Shown piece by piece: positions 34,045 to 44,698 of a stretch of 64,000 nucleotides of DNA (its first letter is position 1; the number at the start of each line of letters is the position of its first letter). A model generated the notes under the pieces. The model saw only the letters and a program-made list of their open reading frames with translations. It did not search any database and was not told where the DNA came from. Location of the stretch: assembly GCF_002865645.1 (NCBI RefSeq), contig NW_020194638.1, positions 1,054,001 through 1,118,000 of the forward strand, in the 5' to 3' direction. The position numbers and the translations under genes were made by a program. The stretch comes from Hyaloscypha bicolor E. Taxonomy: Eukaryota > Ascomycota > Leotiomycetes > Helotiales > Hyaloscyphaceae.

Positions 34045-34677
34045 TCATGTAGTGCAGTAAGTGTGAGCTTTAGCATCAGGGTAAATATGGTTAGTGCGGC
34101 ACGGGTTGTTCATTCCCTCAATGCGTCAGCGCCATACTCATCCCCTTTCTCAACACAAAAATACATACTTTGTGGTAAAGAGGCGGAGTTACAACAACAT
34201 AATTGCTGCTTGGACTGTGGACAGTAACCACGTCACCACTGGGGGTAAGGCCATCCTCGCTGTTAATCTCCTCTTGGCCGCCGACAGTCGCAGAACCGGT
34301 CCAGATCGATGTGGTGCTTGCCGGAACCGTTGAAGTCGTCGGCGCCTTGTTGGCAGTAGTCCTCACCCAGTTCTCATTCAGCTCCCTTTCTTTTCATGGC
34401 TGGAGGTTCCTATCACTTACAACGAACATAGTTCTCAAATATGGCACATAACGATCTCATATTGGCTGAACTCCCCTGAAGCGGAAGCCATAGTCAAGGG
34501 ATCACTATATATTCCTGTGTCGCCGGCGCCGTGGTTGCGGCCGCCGCAGTTGTAGTGCGGAGGGAGGGTCGTTGTCTGGGTAGCCGTAGAAGGTCAGCTC
34601 GACCTGCCTTGACGTGAGCAGGCTGCGAGGGCGGTGGAGGTGAAGGCGGGGATTGCGGTGACTGTTGTAGACTTCAT
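34045..34677 (-). pseudogene. Decayed secreted-protein gene
   Basis: The ATG at 34677 opens a signal-peptide-like start (MKSTTVTAIPAF) but a stop follows after 27 codons. In shifting frames one then reads LTFYGYPDNDPPS, YNCGGRNHGAG, YSDPLTMASASGEFSQYEI, EDYCQQGADDFNG, IWTGSATVGGQ, EDGLTPSGD and a final CRTNHIYPD...YC exon ending near 34045. In order these match a family of small secreted, cysteine-containing ascomycete proteins that I recall only as uncharacterised. At least four frame breaks (near 34590, 34556, 34455 and 34308) separate them. Splice-like GTAAGT and GTATGT sites remain. Decay is by indels, not only transitions. Confidence 0.8.
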
Positions 34678-35976
34678 TTTCAAGAGTTTGTTCCTGCAAC
34701 TGTCTCTTGAATGATGTGAAGGATGTGTGAAGAAGGTTCTTGAAGAAGGAAGTTTGAAAATTGTATTTGTGATGATGGACTGAGATAAGAAATGGGGATG
34801 ATAGAAGGGTTTTCACATTGGAGTTGAGTCAAACTTCTCTCCTTGGTGGAGGCTAGAAGTGACTTGAATATCCAGGAGCCTGCGTGCATCGGGACCCTTT
34901 CCACCCAAGAGAAGTCGTGATCGTCATCAGAACTACGCCAGGTTATCTTCTGAAGTTATTAAAAACGCAGGAATGGAAGAATTGGGTAGACCAAGGCGGT
35001 AAGTCCCGCCAATTACCGTAAAGCTCTAGTCTATCAAGGTCCTTCACTAATGCCAGCGAAGGTCCGAACCCCTTCCCGTTGGTCAGCAAGGCTTTAAACA
35101 GCAGACAGCTCCCTATTTGGAGCCAACTTTTGGAGCCGACCCCAGAAGTCTCTCCACAATTATGCGATGTTACGACTTCCCTGTGGAGCTAGCAGAGAAA
35201 CCCTTAAAACGAGGATATCCTTATCTCGGGTAACCTTATAGCAAGTTTTTACTGTATTCTCAATCTCCAACTCTGCGTCTCTTTCATCTTCACATCTCCT
35301 CATCTGTTGGCTGCCGGTTATGCTTGAAAGTGGCATATTGTGATTGTCAGACAGATAATCAGTGTCATTGTATGTTTGCCGAACATTATATGAGAGAACA
35401 TAGAAATTATTTGGATGGCACAAGGACTTTGGAGACTAGAGGAGAAATTTTTAGCTTCTTTTCTATGGTCCAGCTCTCTTTGAACGTTGCTGTCAAGGAG
35501 TGAGTAACACCAAAATAATACCAATTCCTTGACACGTCTAACATGGCAATCCTGCCGTAATCTTTGGACTTGAGATAGGTTGCACAATGGCAGTGGATCT
35601 GTATTCTTAACATCCCATCAATGATCTGATCATGATAGAGTGTTGGGTCACGTACGCAACTCGCTAAGCTCTCGCTTGTAGTGAATCAATCCTGGCCACG
35701 TCCACGTGTTCCCCCTTAATTCACGTCATATCGAATGATAGTTGTGCACTTTCTTAACTTGTTTCTCTTTTGTAATTGGGAAGACACGAGATTCTGACTC
35801 ACATTTCAGGAACAAATATGGTTCTCACTTCGGGAGGTTCACTCCCTCATACCCCCCGTCAATAAGCAAACAACATCTACACGCTAGAACGATAAATTCA
35901 AAACAACTTTGCCTTCCGGAGGTTACTCAACAAAAGCATTATAGGACGTACCTCAAACAAACCCGAGTCGATTATC
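34678..35976. other. Intergenic, no supported gene
   Basis: About 1.3 kb with no frame that shows domain or splice support. The right end should include the promoter and 5'UTR of the small gene at 35977. Confidence 0.5.
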
Positions 35977-36306
35977 ATGAAGCTCGTCATCTCCGCCAAC
36001 ATCTTCCCCGCTTTTGCCATGGGTCTCATTCTCCTTACAATCCACGTCTCGGCCACCACCGAGAGAGGGTTGTCAGTTGCCGCTTCCCAGATCTCCAGCA
36101 ATTTCAACAACCCAACAGCTGTTCGCGTCTTTTCTGACCCAACTACTTGCTCTTCCGGTCGGGTTCCTATATATACGAACCCGAAGGGTGGCCGTGTTGA
36201 CTGTGGTGACGTCAGTGAAGGATATCGCGGCAAGATTCCGGTTCCGTTCATTGCAGTCATACTTGTTAGCTACGTTATGTTCGGTGTCTTCAAGGCTATG
36301 CTTTGA
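35977..36306 (+). CDS. Small membrane or secreted hypothetical protein
   Basis: 109 residues from an ATG in fair context. An N-terminal hydrophobic segment (about 8-24, PAFAMGLILLTIHVSA) could be a signal peptide. A short polar middle with two Cys follows, then a second hydrophobic helix at the very C-terminus (IPVPFIAVILVSYVMFG). The layout could be a hairpin membrane protein or a GPI-type precursor. The second helix is preceded by RGKIP, like the K/R-x-P lead-ins of hydrophobic segments in the large neighbour at 37093. No family is recognised. Confidence 0.55.
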   Translation: MKLVISANIFPAFAMGLILLTIHVSATTERGLSVAASQISSNFNNPTAVRVFSDPTTCSSGRVPIYTNPKGGRVDCGDVSEGYRGKIPVPFIAVILVSYVMFGVFKAML

Positions 36307-37092
36307 ATCGTCAGGCGAGGCACTTGGAAAGGGGAGACATGGGAAGTCAGAAAACTGGGACATGAATCAGCGGTTGCCAAGCAAGCTGGGAGTCAGATGG
36401 ATAAACGTGAAGCTTGGAGAGAGGTTCGGGGGTTGAGGAGTTGAAAAATGGCTTTGGATGTTGATGCGTTGGAAGGAGAGTATGCCGTAGATTCGTGGAT
36501 GTTTGAAAACCCCACTCAAACCGTATGCCTCGCGTGTTTGCGACACTACTGATAAACACCTTCATATTCCTTGATGCAGCTGTTCAATCTTTCAGTCTAG
36601 TTGATGCATCTAGGCGCAGGGGGTGGTGAGAACACCACACACAGTTAAGTCGGACGTTCCTGTCTGGTTTTCTGCTGAGAATCCCCTACAGCTTGTCCCG
36701 CCAACATCGTCTCCTAGGCAATCTCGTGCCACAATCTTCCTTCTCATCTCTAATATTATTGAGAGGAACGCTACATAGCTAATATTATGTTCTGATGCTT
36801 TTCGGAACAGTTTCTTCACGGCTCTCCCCCGAGTGACTGGGGCCTCGAACCATTCACACCAATCAAATAATACATTCAACTTGAATCTTGACCATAATTC
36901 CTTGGACAATAACACGATGTTATTTCAAAAATAGAACTTGGTGTTATTTAAGACATCGATATTTGCTCAGTTCACTGCTCTCTCCTTCGCCCGTAAGACT
37001 TACATCGCTCTTTCCCCGCCAAGCAAGGCTCGCACTCAGATCCACTCCTGATACTCAAAGAACCCGCCAACTCTTACAAATCCAGTTCCAAC
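36307..37092. other. Intergenic, promoter of large surface protein gene
   Basis: No supported gene. Pyrimidine-rich tracts just before 37093 (CTCTCTCCTTCGCCC) are typical of fungal core promoters. Confidence 0.5.
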
Positions 37093-40000
37093 ATGATACC
37101 ATCTCTACCGAAAACTTTTCTAGTTCTCGGTGTTGTACTGTTCTCTCTCGGTCATTGCTCAACGTTATATACTGCAAGGCCCAGCGAAGGGGAAAGAACT
37201 CCCTGGATCTCCGCGACACACCGTCATACTCATTCTCTTGGTCAAGTGAGACCTGTCAAAGAAGCCCCGGCTGCTCCGAATCCTGCAGCATATGACCACC
37301 ACTATATTCCTGGTCAGCATCGGCCTGTGCTCACCCACACCACCGAGTCGACCACCGAGTCGAAGAGCGTAGTAGCAAGACATAATCCATCCTTAGCTTA
37401 CCCATCGTATGCTGTATTCATACATAATCTCAACGCAACTGGCACAACCCTCATCACGAGAACTAGCGTACGTTCTATGACCGCTCCGGCTGCATACTCG
37501 TATGCTTCAGTCGCCCTCGGCATCACTCAGAAATATTCTCCCGATTCTCAGTCAAACCCGCCAAGTAGTGCTTCCGCTTCAGCAACGGAAACGGGAGCAG
37601 CAAGCGGTTTACATGATTATCAGTCCGTCACCACTGCGGTGACTCGGGAGTCATCTGTGGCTTCTCCACAATCTGAGACTCTCACAGGCCCCCTTTGGAC
37701 ACTACCTGCTTGCAATGGTCCACCTCCCGGTCCTGGTTTGACACCAGTGGGTTGTACTTTTGCAAGCAGTGCTGCAACTGCACGACAATCCACGACTACT
37801 TACAGCTGGTACGGAGTCAACAACCTTTCTTCAACGAGCGAAGCGCGCCAGGGAAACTCGCCGCATTCACAGGCATCGACTGCTGCTGTGACAGCTTCCA
37901 CACAAATTCCAACCCATTCTCAGTCGTGGACCTTTGATTCAACACCTTGTGCTGGTAATAAGGACTTCGAATGTGTGGTAGTCAATGGATCAAGCACGGT
38001 TACCCTTGGTCCTATCTCACAGATACTCGGATTGGGAGCAGCGACTCTAACACCTTCACCGAGACCAACAAGTGGAAACCATTCACAAAATTGGACAGCA
38101 AACTCAACACCTTGCGCCGGCAATCAGAGCTTCGAGTGTGTGGACACCGACTCGGGAATCGTCACTCTTGGTCACAAAGCGTCATTGAAATATTCACAGA
38201 TATCGACCTCTAATTCGACATCTTGTGCTGATAATAAGAGCTTCGAATGCGTGGTGAACGGCTCGAGCATCATCACCTTTGGACCCATTGCATCGCTGAC
38301 CGCACTCCCATATTTCCCAAACACCATCAACACTTTGTCAACCACCAACGGACTTCTTTCTGCAATTCTTTCAGACCTTAGTCTACTCGGCCTTTCTTCA
38401 ACAACCTTGTCCTCAGTCACAAATCTGCGAGGAGGTATGACGACAATACCATCATCGCTGCCGGGGATACCTGTGCTAACCGCCTGCACGTCCAGCGCTT
38501 CTCTTGAATGTCTTGTTCAGGGAACTCAGACCTTTATGGGGGGAAGTCTAGGCCTTCCAACACAAACGACCTCACCTAATGGTATTCCATGCGCTCAAAA
38601 CACCACTCTGGAATGTGTTGTGCAAGGAAGCAGGACCTTGACAGTGGGGAAACTTCCTCCAAGGACCTCGTTAGGCTCATCAACATCTTCCTCCCAGTCA
38701 CAATCTAGCGCCACAGTAGCATTAACACTCCACCCATTGACATCAAATACATCAACTCGCTCACCTCATGATCCCGATCCCTATCCAAGAACAAGTAGTG
38801 CCTCTGTCAAGAGATTCAAGATCCCAACCATCTTGATAATCCTTTGCTCTCTGGCCTGGATCGTAGCCTCCGTGGACTTCCCATCAACAAGTCATCTGGT
38901 TGGGAGAGCTGGGCCCCCTGATTCAGCCGGTACGTCTACTGATATCAATTATGGTCCGCTGGTTTCCTCCCTGGCAGATATTACTTCGGGATCCACAGTT
39001 CCAGCTGATGGTAACTATGGGGTTGGTGCTCCACCTGCGACGACATCCACCGCTCCCGCTGATGGCAACTGGGGGATTGGAGTCCCGCCTGCTACAGCTT
39101 CCACCGCTCCTGCTGGTGGTTATGGAGGAACCGGCGCGACGACTGCTACAATTGGGTTGTCGTCCGGGACACCAACCTCCCCAGATCCTGTTCCAGCTTC
39201 GACAACGCTCACTCATGCTGTTTCTGGAGTCAGTTCCTCTTTCTCACCGTTCCCAACGAACTTCATTCAGCCTGTCACGGGTTCAGGCACAGAAGCTCCC
39301 GAGATGAGGTCTTCCCCACCGCTGTTGTCGAAAACTGCACAGAGCGGCTCTTCTAGACTTAGGTCCCCATGTTTCTTATTCCTATTGTCCTGCATCTTTG
39401 TACATGTGGCTGCAACCGGGGTTCCAACTCCTACTTTATACTCGGAAACTCGGTCAGGCTCCACACTCGAACGAAGCACTATAACAATACCCCCTATCTC
39501 GCCTCGTCAAGACCCACCACCAGATCCCTTGAGAAGCAATTTTCTGACTACACAAACTATCACAATTCCGGCGAGAAACGGCTCTCCAAACCCAAAGCCG
39601 CCTTTCCTGCTCATCCTCCTGGCCTCTTTGGTCTCCATGGTGGCTGCAACAATGACCGTGGCTCCGCGCGGAGCACTGTTTCCATCGCTCTGCGCAGGTC
39701 AGACCGGTATGTCAAGTTGCGAAGCGACCGGCGGTGTGACAAGGACTTCGACCTCGACCCCGGATTCTGGCATTCTCGCCCCTACACCGGTCATCACCCA
39801 GCCCACGGCCGAGACTACGATCTCAAGCAGATCGCATGGCCCTTCTCCGATGTTGTCCGGACCCGGCCCGTGTGTTGCGAACACCAGCCTCGAATGCATC
39901 CTAGAAGAAGGCAATACCATTACAGTCGGGACCCTCTCATCCCATACTACTCTCCAAACCGTATCCGGGACCTCAATTGCAAGCATCTCTTCCACGGCGA

Positions 40001-40458
40001 CTTCGGCATCACCAGCACTCTCGACAACAGCAACGAGCGGATCGTCCAAGACCAAGATTCCGAGCTTGTTGCTTGTCTTCAGCTCTTTCTTTGAAAATGC
40101 ATGGGCGGGTTTGTTTCCTACTGCCCCGACTGTTGAGCAGCGCGCTACGGAGGAACGAGCTGCACAGTTTGAAGCGATGACTGTTTCCTTGCCTCCCACT
40201 AGTGCATCTATCTCGCTTCCTAACCATGAGGCTGCTAAAACCCTTGTGATTGTCCAGTCCTCGATGGTCACCGTGATTGAGCCTACCGAGACAACAAGTC
40301 AGGGACTGAGAAGAATTGTGACCCCTTTCTTGTTGTTAATGTTATGCTGTATTGCTGCGACGTTGTACACGGCTAGTTTGCAGAGGAAAAGGGACAGGAG
40401 GCGTGAGGGCTACAAAGCTGGGGAACCCATTTGTGTATCCGGCGGAGGCGGATTTTGA
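37093..40458 (+). CDS. Large Ser/Thr-rich surface protein with Cys modules and internal signal-like segments
   Basis: An uninterrupted 1121-residue frame with no intron needed. It starts with a signal peptide (MIPSLPKTFLVLGVVLFSLG). Six modules of the form PCxxNxSxECVV..G....T.G recur: three at about 278-400 and others near 465, 500 and 928. Each has two Cys nine residues or so apart (for example PCAGNKDFECVV). Ser/Thr/Pro-rich linkers likely to be O-glycosylated separate them. Four further hydrophobic segments lie inside the chain (near 575, 755, 833 and 987), each after K/R and P, and a fifth near 1075 is followed by RKRDRRR, a likely membrane anchor with a cytosolic tail. No known family is recognised. 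Cell wall or surface location is inferred. Confidence 0.8.
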   Translation: MIPSLPKTFLVLGVVLFSLGHCSTLYTARPSEGERTPWISATHRHTHSLGQVRPVKEAPAAPNPAAYDHHYIPGQHRPVLTHTTESTTESKSVVARHNPSLAYPSYAVFIHNLNATGTTLITRTSVRSMTAPAAYSYASVALGITQKYSPDSQSNPPSSASASATETGAASGLHDYQSVTTAVTRESSVASPQSETLTGPLWTLPACNGPPPGPGLTPVGCTFASSAATARQSTTTYSWYGVNNLSSTSEARQGNSPHSQASTAAVTASTQIPTHSQSWTFDSTPCAGNKDFECVVVNGSSTVTLGPISQILGLGAATLTPSPRPTSGNHSQNWTANSTPCAGNQSFECVDTDSGIVTLGHKASLKYSQISTSNSTSCADNKSFECVVNGSSIITFGPIASLTALPYFPNTINTLSTTNGLLSAILSDLSLLGLSSTTLSSVTNLRGGMTTIPSSLPGIPVLTACTSSASLECLVQGTQTFMGGSLGLPTQTTSPNGIPCAQNTTLECVVQGSRTLTVGKLPPRTSLGSSTSSSQSQSSATVALTLHPLTSNTSTRSPHDPDPYPRTSSASVKRFKIPTILIILCSLAWIVASVDFPSTSHLVGRAGPPDSAGTSTDINYGPLVSSLADITSGSTVPADGNYGVGAPPATTSTAPADGNWGIGVPPATASTAPAGGYGGTGATTATIGLSSGTPTSPDPVPASTTLTHAVSGVSSSFSPFPTNFIQPVTGSGTEAPEMRSSPPLLSKTAQSGSSRLRSPCFLFLLSCIFVHVAATGVPTPTLYSETRSGSTLERSTITIPPISPRQDPPPDPLRSNFLTTQTITIPARNGSPNPKPPFLLILLASLVSMVAATMTVAPRGALFPSLCAGQTGMSSCEATGGVTRTSTSTPDSGILAPTPVITQPTAETTISSRSHGPSPMLSGPGPCVANTSLECILEEGNTITVGTLSSHTTLQTVSGTSIASISSTATSASPALSTTATSGSSKTKIPSLLLVFSSFFENAWAGLFPTAPTVEQRATEERAAQFEAMTVSLPPTSASISLPNHEAAKTLVIVQSSMVTVIEPTETTSQGLRRIVTPFLLLMLCCIAATLYTASLQRKRDRRREGYKAGEPICVSGGGGF

Positions 40459-41010
40459 TGCGAGTGGGTACAAGTGATTCAGGGAAGGACGCCTTGCTCC
40501 GTTGGATTTCATGGGCATTCTAGTTGGATGGAAGATGTTGCTTAAGTTGATAGTGATGAGCTTCATTAGTCTGCGGAAGGAAAGCTGTAATAAAGAAAGT
40601 AGTTCACAATGCAATGCGCATGTTTTTGAAAATCTCACACTTGTGATCTGTGAGCAGGAAGGTAGGTACAAAGGGGAGCTCTTCCGCATGGCTATCAACT
40701 TTATGCCTTGGTCTAGTAGACACCTCCGCGCCACGGTCTTGGGATATGAATATATCGCGACTTCGATCGAGAGGACAAGGATTTCTGGAAAGTTTGAAAC
40801 TTTCACAATACCAAAAATCTATGACCAATACGACTAGGGTATAAATAATATATTATTAATTAAATTTCAGTTCTATATATATCACGTGACACTACTCCAT
40901 ACCGAACATTCCATTCCTCTGACCGAGGCCACAGTATCCAATTCCGATGGAGCATCCATGCACCTTTCGACCTTCCTTCAAGGCACCTTCTAGCTCAACC
41001 CTAACGCACC
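40459..41010. other. Intergenic, no supported gene
   Basis: Several short open frames on both strands but none with motifs. An AT-rich patch lies at 40840-40885. Confidence 0.5.
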
Positions 41011-42270
41011 ATAGACCCAGCAATCCTTCCACAAGTCTACCAATTTCTCTCCACGCAACGCGCAGCAATCATTTTCATCCCGCCCTCAACTCTCACCCAC
41101 CAAAAACTCGCCCTCACATTCCTCCCTCTAACATGGTGCCTCCACACCTGTTCCTGGACCATCACTGGGCCCAGCCTCCCATCCTCAATTCACGCTCTCT
41201 GGGCTACCGAACTTTTACTCTTCTCTAAACAACGAGAGAAGTTCTAGCTCATCCACCGTCCGAGAAGCGGCGCTCCATTCGCGGTTCCGAGTTTGAAGGC
41301 CGGGGAGCAGAAAGAGATGGAGGGGCAAGGGCTGACTTGGAAAGAGGTTCATCCGGGAGGAACTCGGAAACGGTTTTGGTGGGTGTTCAAGCTGCAGTTG
41401 AGTGTGCGGTATATCGGCAGGGATGTTGGAGAAGGCAAGATCGAGCCAGAAGGAGGGATTAAGTCGTCGAAGAGTGGGCATCAAGTTGTGTGGTGGGCGA
41501 AGGGGATAGTATTTGTGGGAACCCGCTTACGTGTTCGAGAGTTGACGAACAACTACCGGCACTTCGACCCTTATTTCCAAATCGAGGTGGATACCCGATG
41601 GAGCGTTTTCCGAGAATGGCGAGAACTTTTCTCTTGGAGTATTTTCTTGGTATCATCCCTCCGAGACAACTTCGGGTTCTCGTCATATCGGCAGTATACC
41701 GATGTCGCCGTGCCACGTGATATAATGGCGATGATTGCTGTGACGTTGGGTAGATTCGGGATCCTCGATGACTTTTGGGAAGGTGTTGAGAGCTGGCCTT
41801 CCTTAATGGGTAGTCCGCTTGCGGCCTTGGAGTGTGGGTTGAGAGGTTTTTGGGGAGAATCTTGGCATCAATCGAATCGAAATGTGAGACCTCTTTCTAA
41901 ACTTGACATTGAACCCTTGCTGATGAATGCAGATTTTGATGAGTCCCGGGAAAGCACTGGGGCGTAAGCTAGGCGTTTGCCCGAAATCTCTACAGGCGTA
42001 TGGATTACAGGCGATGGTAGCTTGTCTTGTGTGATACATGCTGCTGCACTTCCTCGCGACGCGTCGAAAAACGCTGTTCTGAGATATTTCGGCTTCTTCC
42101 CGATTCACGCTGTCTGTGTAGTGGAGGCAATCGTGGAGCGATTTCTGAGCCGTATGCGGCGTCGTTGAGACCGGTCCGGAAGAGATCGTGTCTGGCAGCC
42201 AAAAGGCTGATATGGACAGTGGGAATCCTGTATTGCACTGCCCACTCCTGGCAGACGAACTCACGAGGGA
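41011..42270 (+). pseudogene. Decayed wax synthase/MBOAT-like acyltransferase gene
   Basis: One frame runs from an ATA at 41011, where a start codon would be expected, through DPAILPQVYQFLSTQ to a TAG at 41245-41247. It then continues in the same frame (RSGAPFAVPSLKAGE, FKLQLSVRYIGRD) to about 41884. A GTGAGA donor and an AATGCAG acceptor lead to MSPGKALGRKLGV. Key family-like signatures are LRGFWGESWHQ, FGFFPIHAVCVVEAIVERF and RLIWTVGILYCTAHSW, but the last two lie in different frames, so at least two frameshifts follow 42020. The match to the PF13813-like membrane acyltransferases is by recall of pattern. ATG-to-ATA and CAG-to-TAG changes would both be C/G-to-T/A transitions. The region overlaps the 3' end of the antisense transcription-factor gene by a few bases. 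Confidence 0.7.
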
Positions 42271-44151
42271 ATCGAGAAAGGTTGGTCTGCAGCCGGGATT
42301 TCTTCTATCTCCGTCGCCGAGGTAGACCGCGTTCGAATTGTCATATCGAGGGAGGGAACCAGAGATGGGCACGGCGAATTGAATCGTGTTGATCCACTAT
42401 GTTTGGAAGAAGGGTGGTTCAGTTCATCCCAAATATCCCTGCCATCAATATCATTTGTCATATCAAGCCAAAGAAAGGCGACCAGTATGGACTTCATCTC
42501 TTGCCACGACTCGATCTGCAATTGACTGGAGACGGTGCTCAGTATGGAAATGAAGTAAAACCTGTCCAATGTGCCAAGTGTCATGATTGCACCCATGACC
42601 AATATCCAGAGGAGAAGTCTTGACTCTTGGTCAGTTATGGCCTTCGGATTTAGGCTGGAAAGCTCTTTCCGTAGACGAATGGCGAGCTCTCCGAATGGTG
42701 CAGGACCAGGAGGATATGGATAGACGCAAAGAAGACTGTACATTTGCGCGGCTAAGCGAGTGCTCTCGTAGAGCTGGTAGATTGGCTCGCTGCACTGTTC
42801 ATATGGACATGGGGGCAGGAAGCCACACTGCTCATTTGGATACGGGGGCAAGGAGAGCACACGATGTTGAACTGAGTTCCTGTGGTCAGTCAACGTCCCG
42901 AGGCTCTGTGTTGCTACTCCTTGACAGTGGTTGTAAACAAGGACCGTGTAACCGGCCATAGATCGAATAGCGGTGAAAAGATCTTGAAGGGGTTGGAAAC
43001 TAGAATGTTTCCAGTGCTCGGGGAATCCGCTTCCGATGCTGGACATAGAGGCGGGCAATCCTTCTGGGTCCTCTAGCGTTTCATAAAGGACAGGTTCGTC
43101 GTTCCATGGTATGTGAGGGAATTTGGGCGGGATGAGAAGTCTCATCGCCGCGATGATGTCGAGACTATGAGATTATCGGCATCAGAATAGGGGCAACTGA
43201 AATGTTGAATGATCCCGTCTCGAATGACTTACAGGGAAATCAATGGCGCCATTCCTGGGGTCTTGACATTTTGGATTCCTCCACGCATTCCGACCAACTG
43301 AGCCAGGCCGTTGATGTGCAATTGAACTGAAGGAAGCCGGCCAAGCGTGTCTAAGCAATTTAGATTCGTCAAAGGCCCCTGAGAAGGCCACCTAGTCCTC
43401 TCGAGTGGCTTAGCCATCAGAGGCCCGTATGTGGTCACACCCACGACACATAGAATGCTTGAGTCTGAGCATTGAGTCTCTACATTTCGCATCCTTTGGT
43501 TCAGGGATTCGATGATCTGGGAGTAGGACTCTAAGAAATCGCAATGTCCGACAAGATGGCGTCCAAATTTGAATCGGTAATGAAGTTCCGTGTGGTACTC
43601 CCAGATTTGGAAAAGCAGAGGATCGGTAATGATCAGTTGGACCAAAACTTTGTTTCCCGCATGATCAATGCTCGGGTTGCTGCTCGGCATTATCGCAGGG
43701 AGGACCGCTCCGGTGCCTGCAGTCCAAATCGTCAGGGAGACCTCCATGCGGTGGAGGAGTGGAAAAACGTACTGTAAGTCATAATTTTTGCAACCTTTTC
43801 ATCCTGTGCAAGCGATAAATAATATGTCTGCAGGGCAAGACGGGATTGATGAAGACCATATCTCGATCCCGTGACCTGGTTTTCTTTGCCTGGATGCTCG
43901 TCATCCTCCACAGGACTATATTTCCTGGAGGGACCGGGCCCGACAGGCTTTCGGACGAGAGGCTTCGCCGACTTATTCTTTCTCCATTGGTATCTGGCGG
44001 CGTTCTTCCTCACCAGCGCCTGACGGTTTGGCTTCGCACGCCCATCTGCAGTCGGCACGACCGAGACGAATTCGAAGTTACTCGTTCCCCTTGGGTCCCT
44101 GCCACTGCAGCTCGACTCGCTGCTGTCGAGCGACGTCCTTCTGTCTGACAT
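42261..44151 (-). CDS. Fungal-specific transcription factor-domain protein
   Basis: Three exons: 44151-43773, 43716-43233 and 43164-42261. The introns are 56 and 68 nt with GTACGT and GTAAGT donors, giving 588 residues. The N-terminus (FEFVSVVPTADGRAKPNRQALVRKNAARYQW) has the basic pattern seen in zinc-cluster-less members of the Fungal_trans_2 (PF11951) group. The rest is the all-helical regulatory domain (LPSVQLHINGLAQLVGMRGG, SRLLLWILVMGAIMT). No Zn2Cys6 cluster is visible, so DNA binding is uncertain and it may act as a co-regulator. It is convergent with the acyltransferase pseudogene. Confidence 0.82.
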
Positions 44152-44698
44152 TCCGACCTCGAAAGATAGGATCTAAGCTCATGGTAAGTCGTGGAGAGGA
44201 TGGTTGCATTTGTGTTCGTTGACGAGGGATCTGGTGGATCGAGGGATCGAGGATTCCGCGTCCGGTCAGCGATCTACTGTACGCACGGTGACACGGAATC
44301 TTCCCTCCACGGGGCGTGTGGCGGTCGACCCCTGACGAAACTCACGGACCCCGCTTGTGGTGGAGACTCGACAAGCGACTTGGGGGCCTCGGGCGAATGC
44401 CCATCTTGGGATAAGACTGGAGCTCGACCTCGATGGCGCCCCGACAGCCTGGTACCTATTTTTGTAGTTTTGTAGACGACTATGGTCGAGGCGAAGCGAA
44501 AGTCACCCCTCTTCCTCCAAAGCTTAGTGGAAGCGGGCTTCTTCAGTGCCAAAAGAGCGGTGGAGACACCCCCTGACAAGCAGTCCGGCAGTTCCCCGAG
44601 TACGGTAGAGACGACGGGTAAAACCCAGTCGTCCGCTTTCCTGGGACAAAAAGCCTTCAAAGGTCAGCCTTACGCCTTGCCGCTATTTGTAGTGGAAC
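44152..44698. other. Intergenic, no supported gene
   Basis: Promoter of the transcription-factor gene and 3' flank of the nitronate monooxygenase gene. Open frames on both strands lack motifs. Confidence 0.5.
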
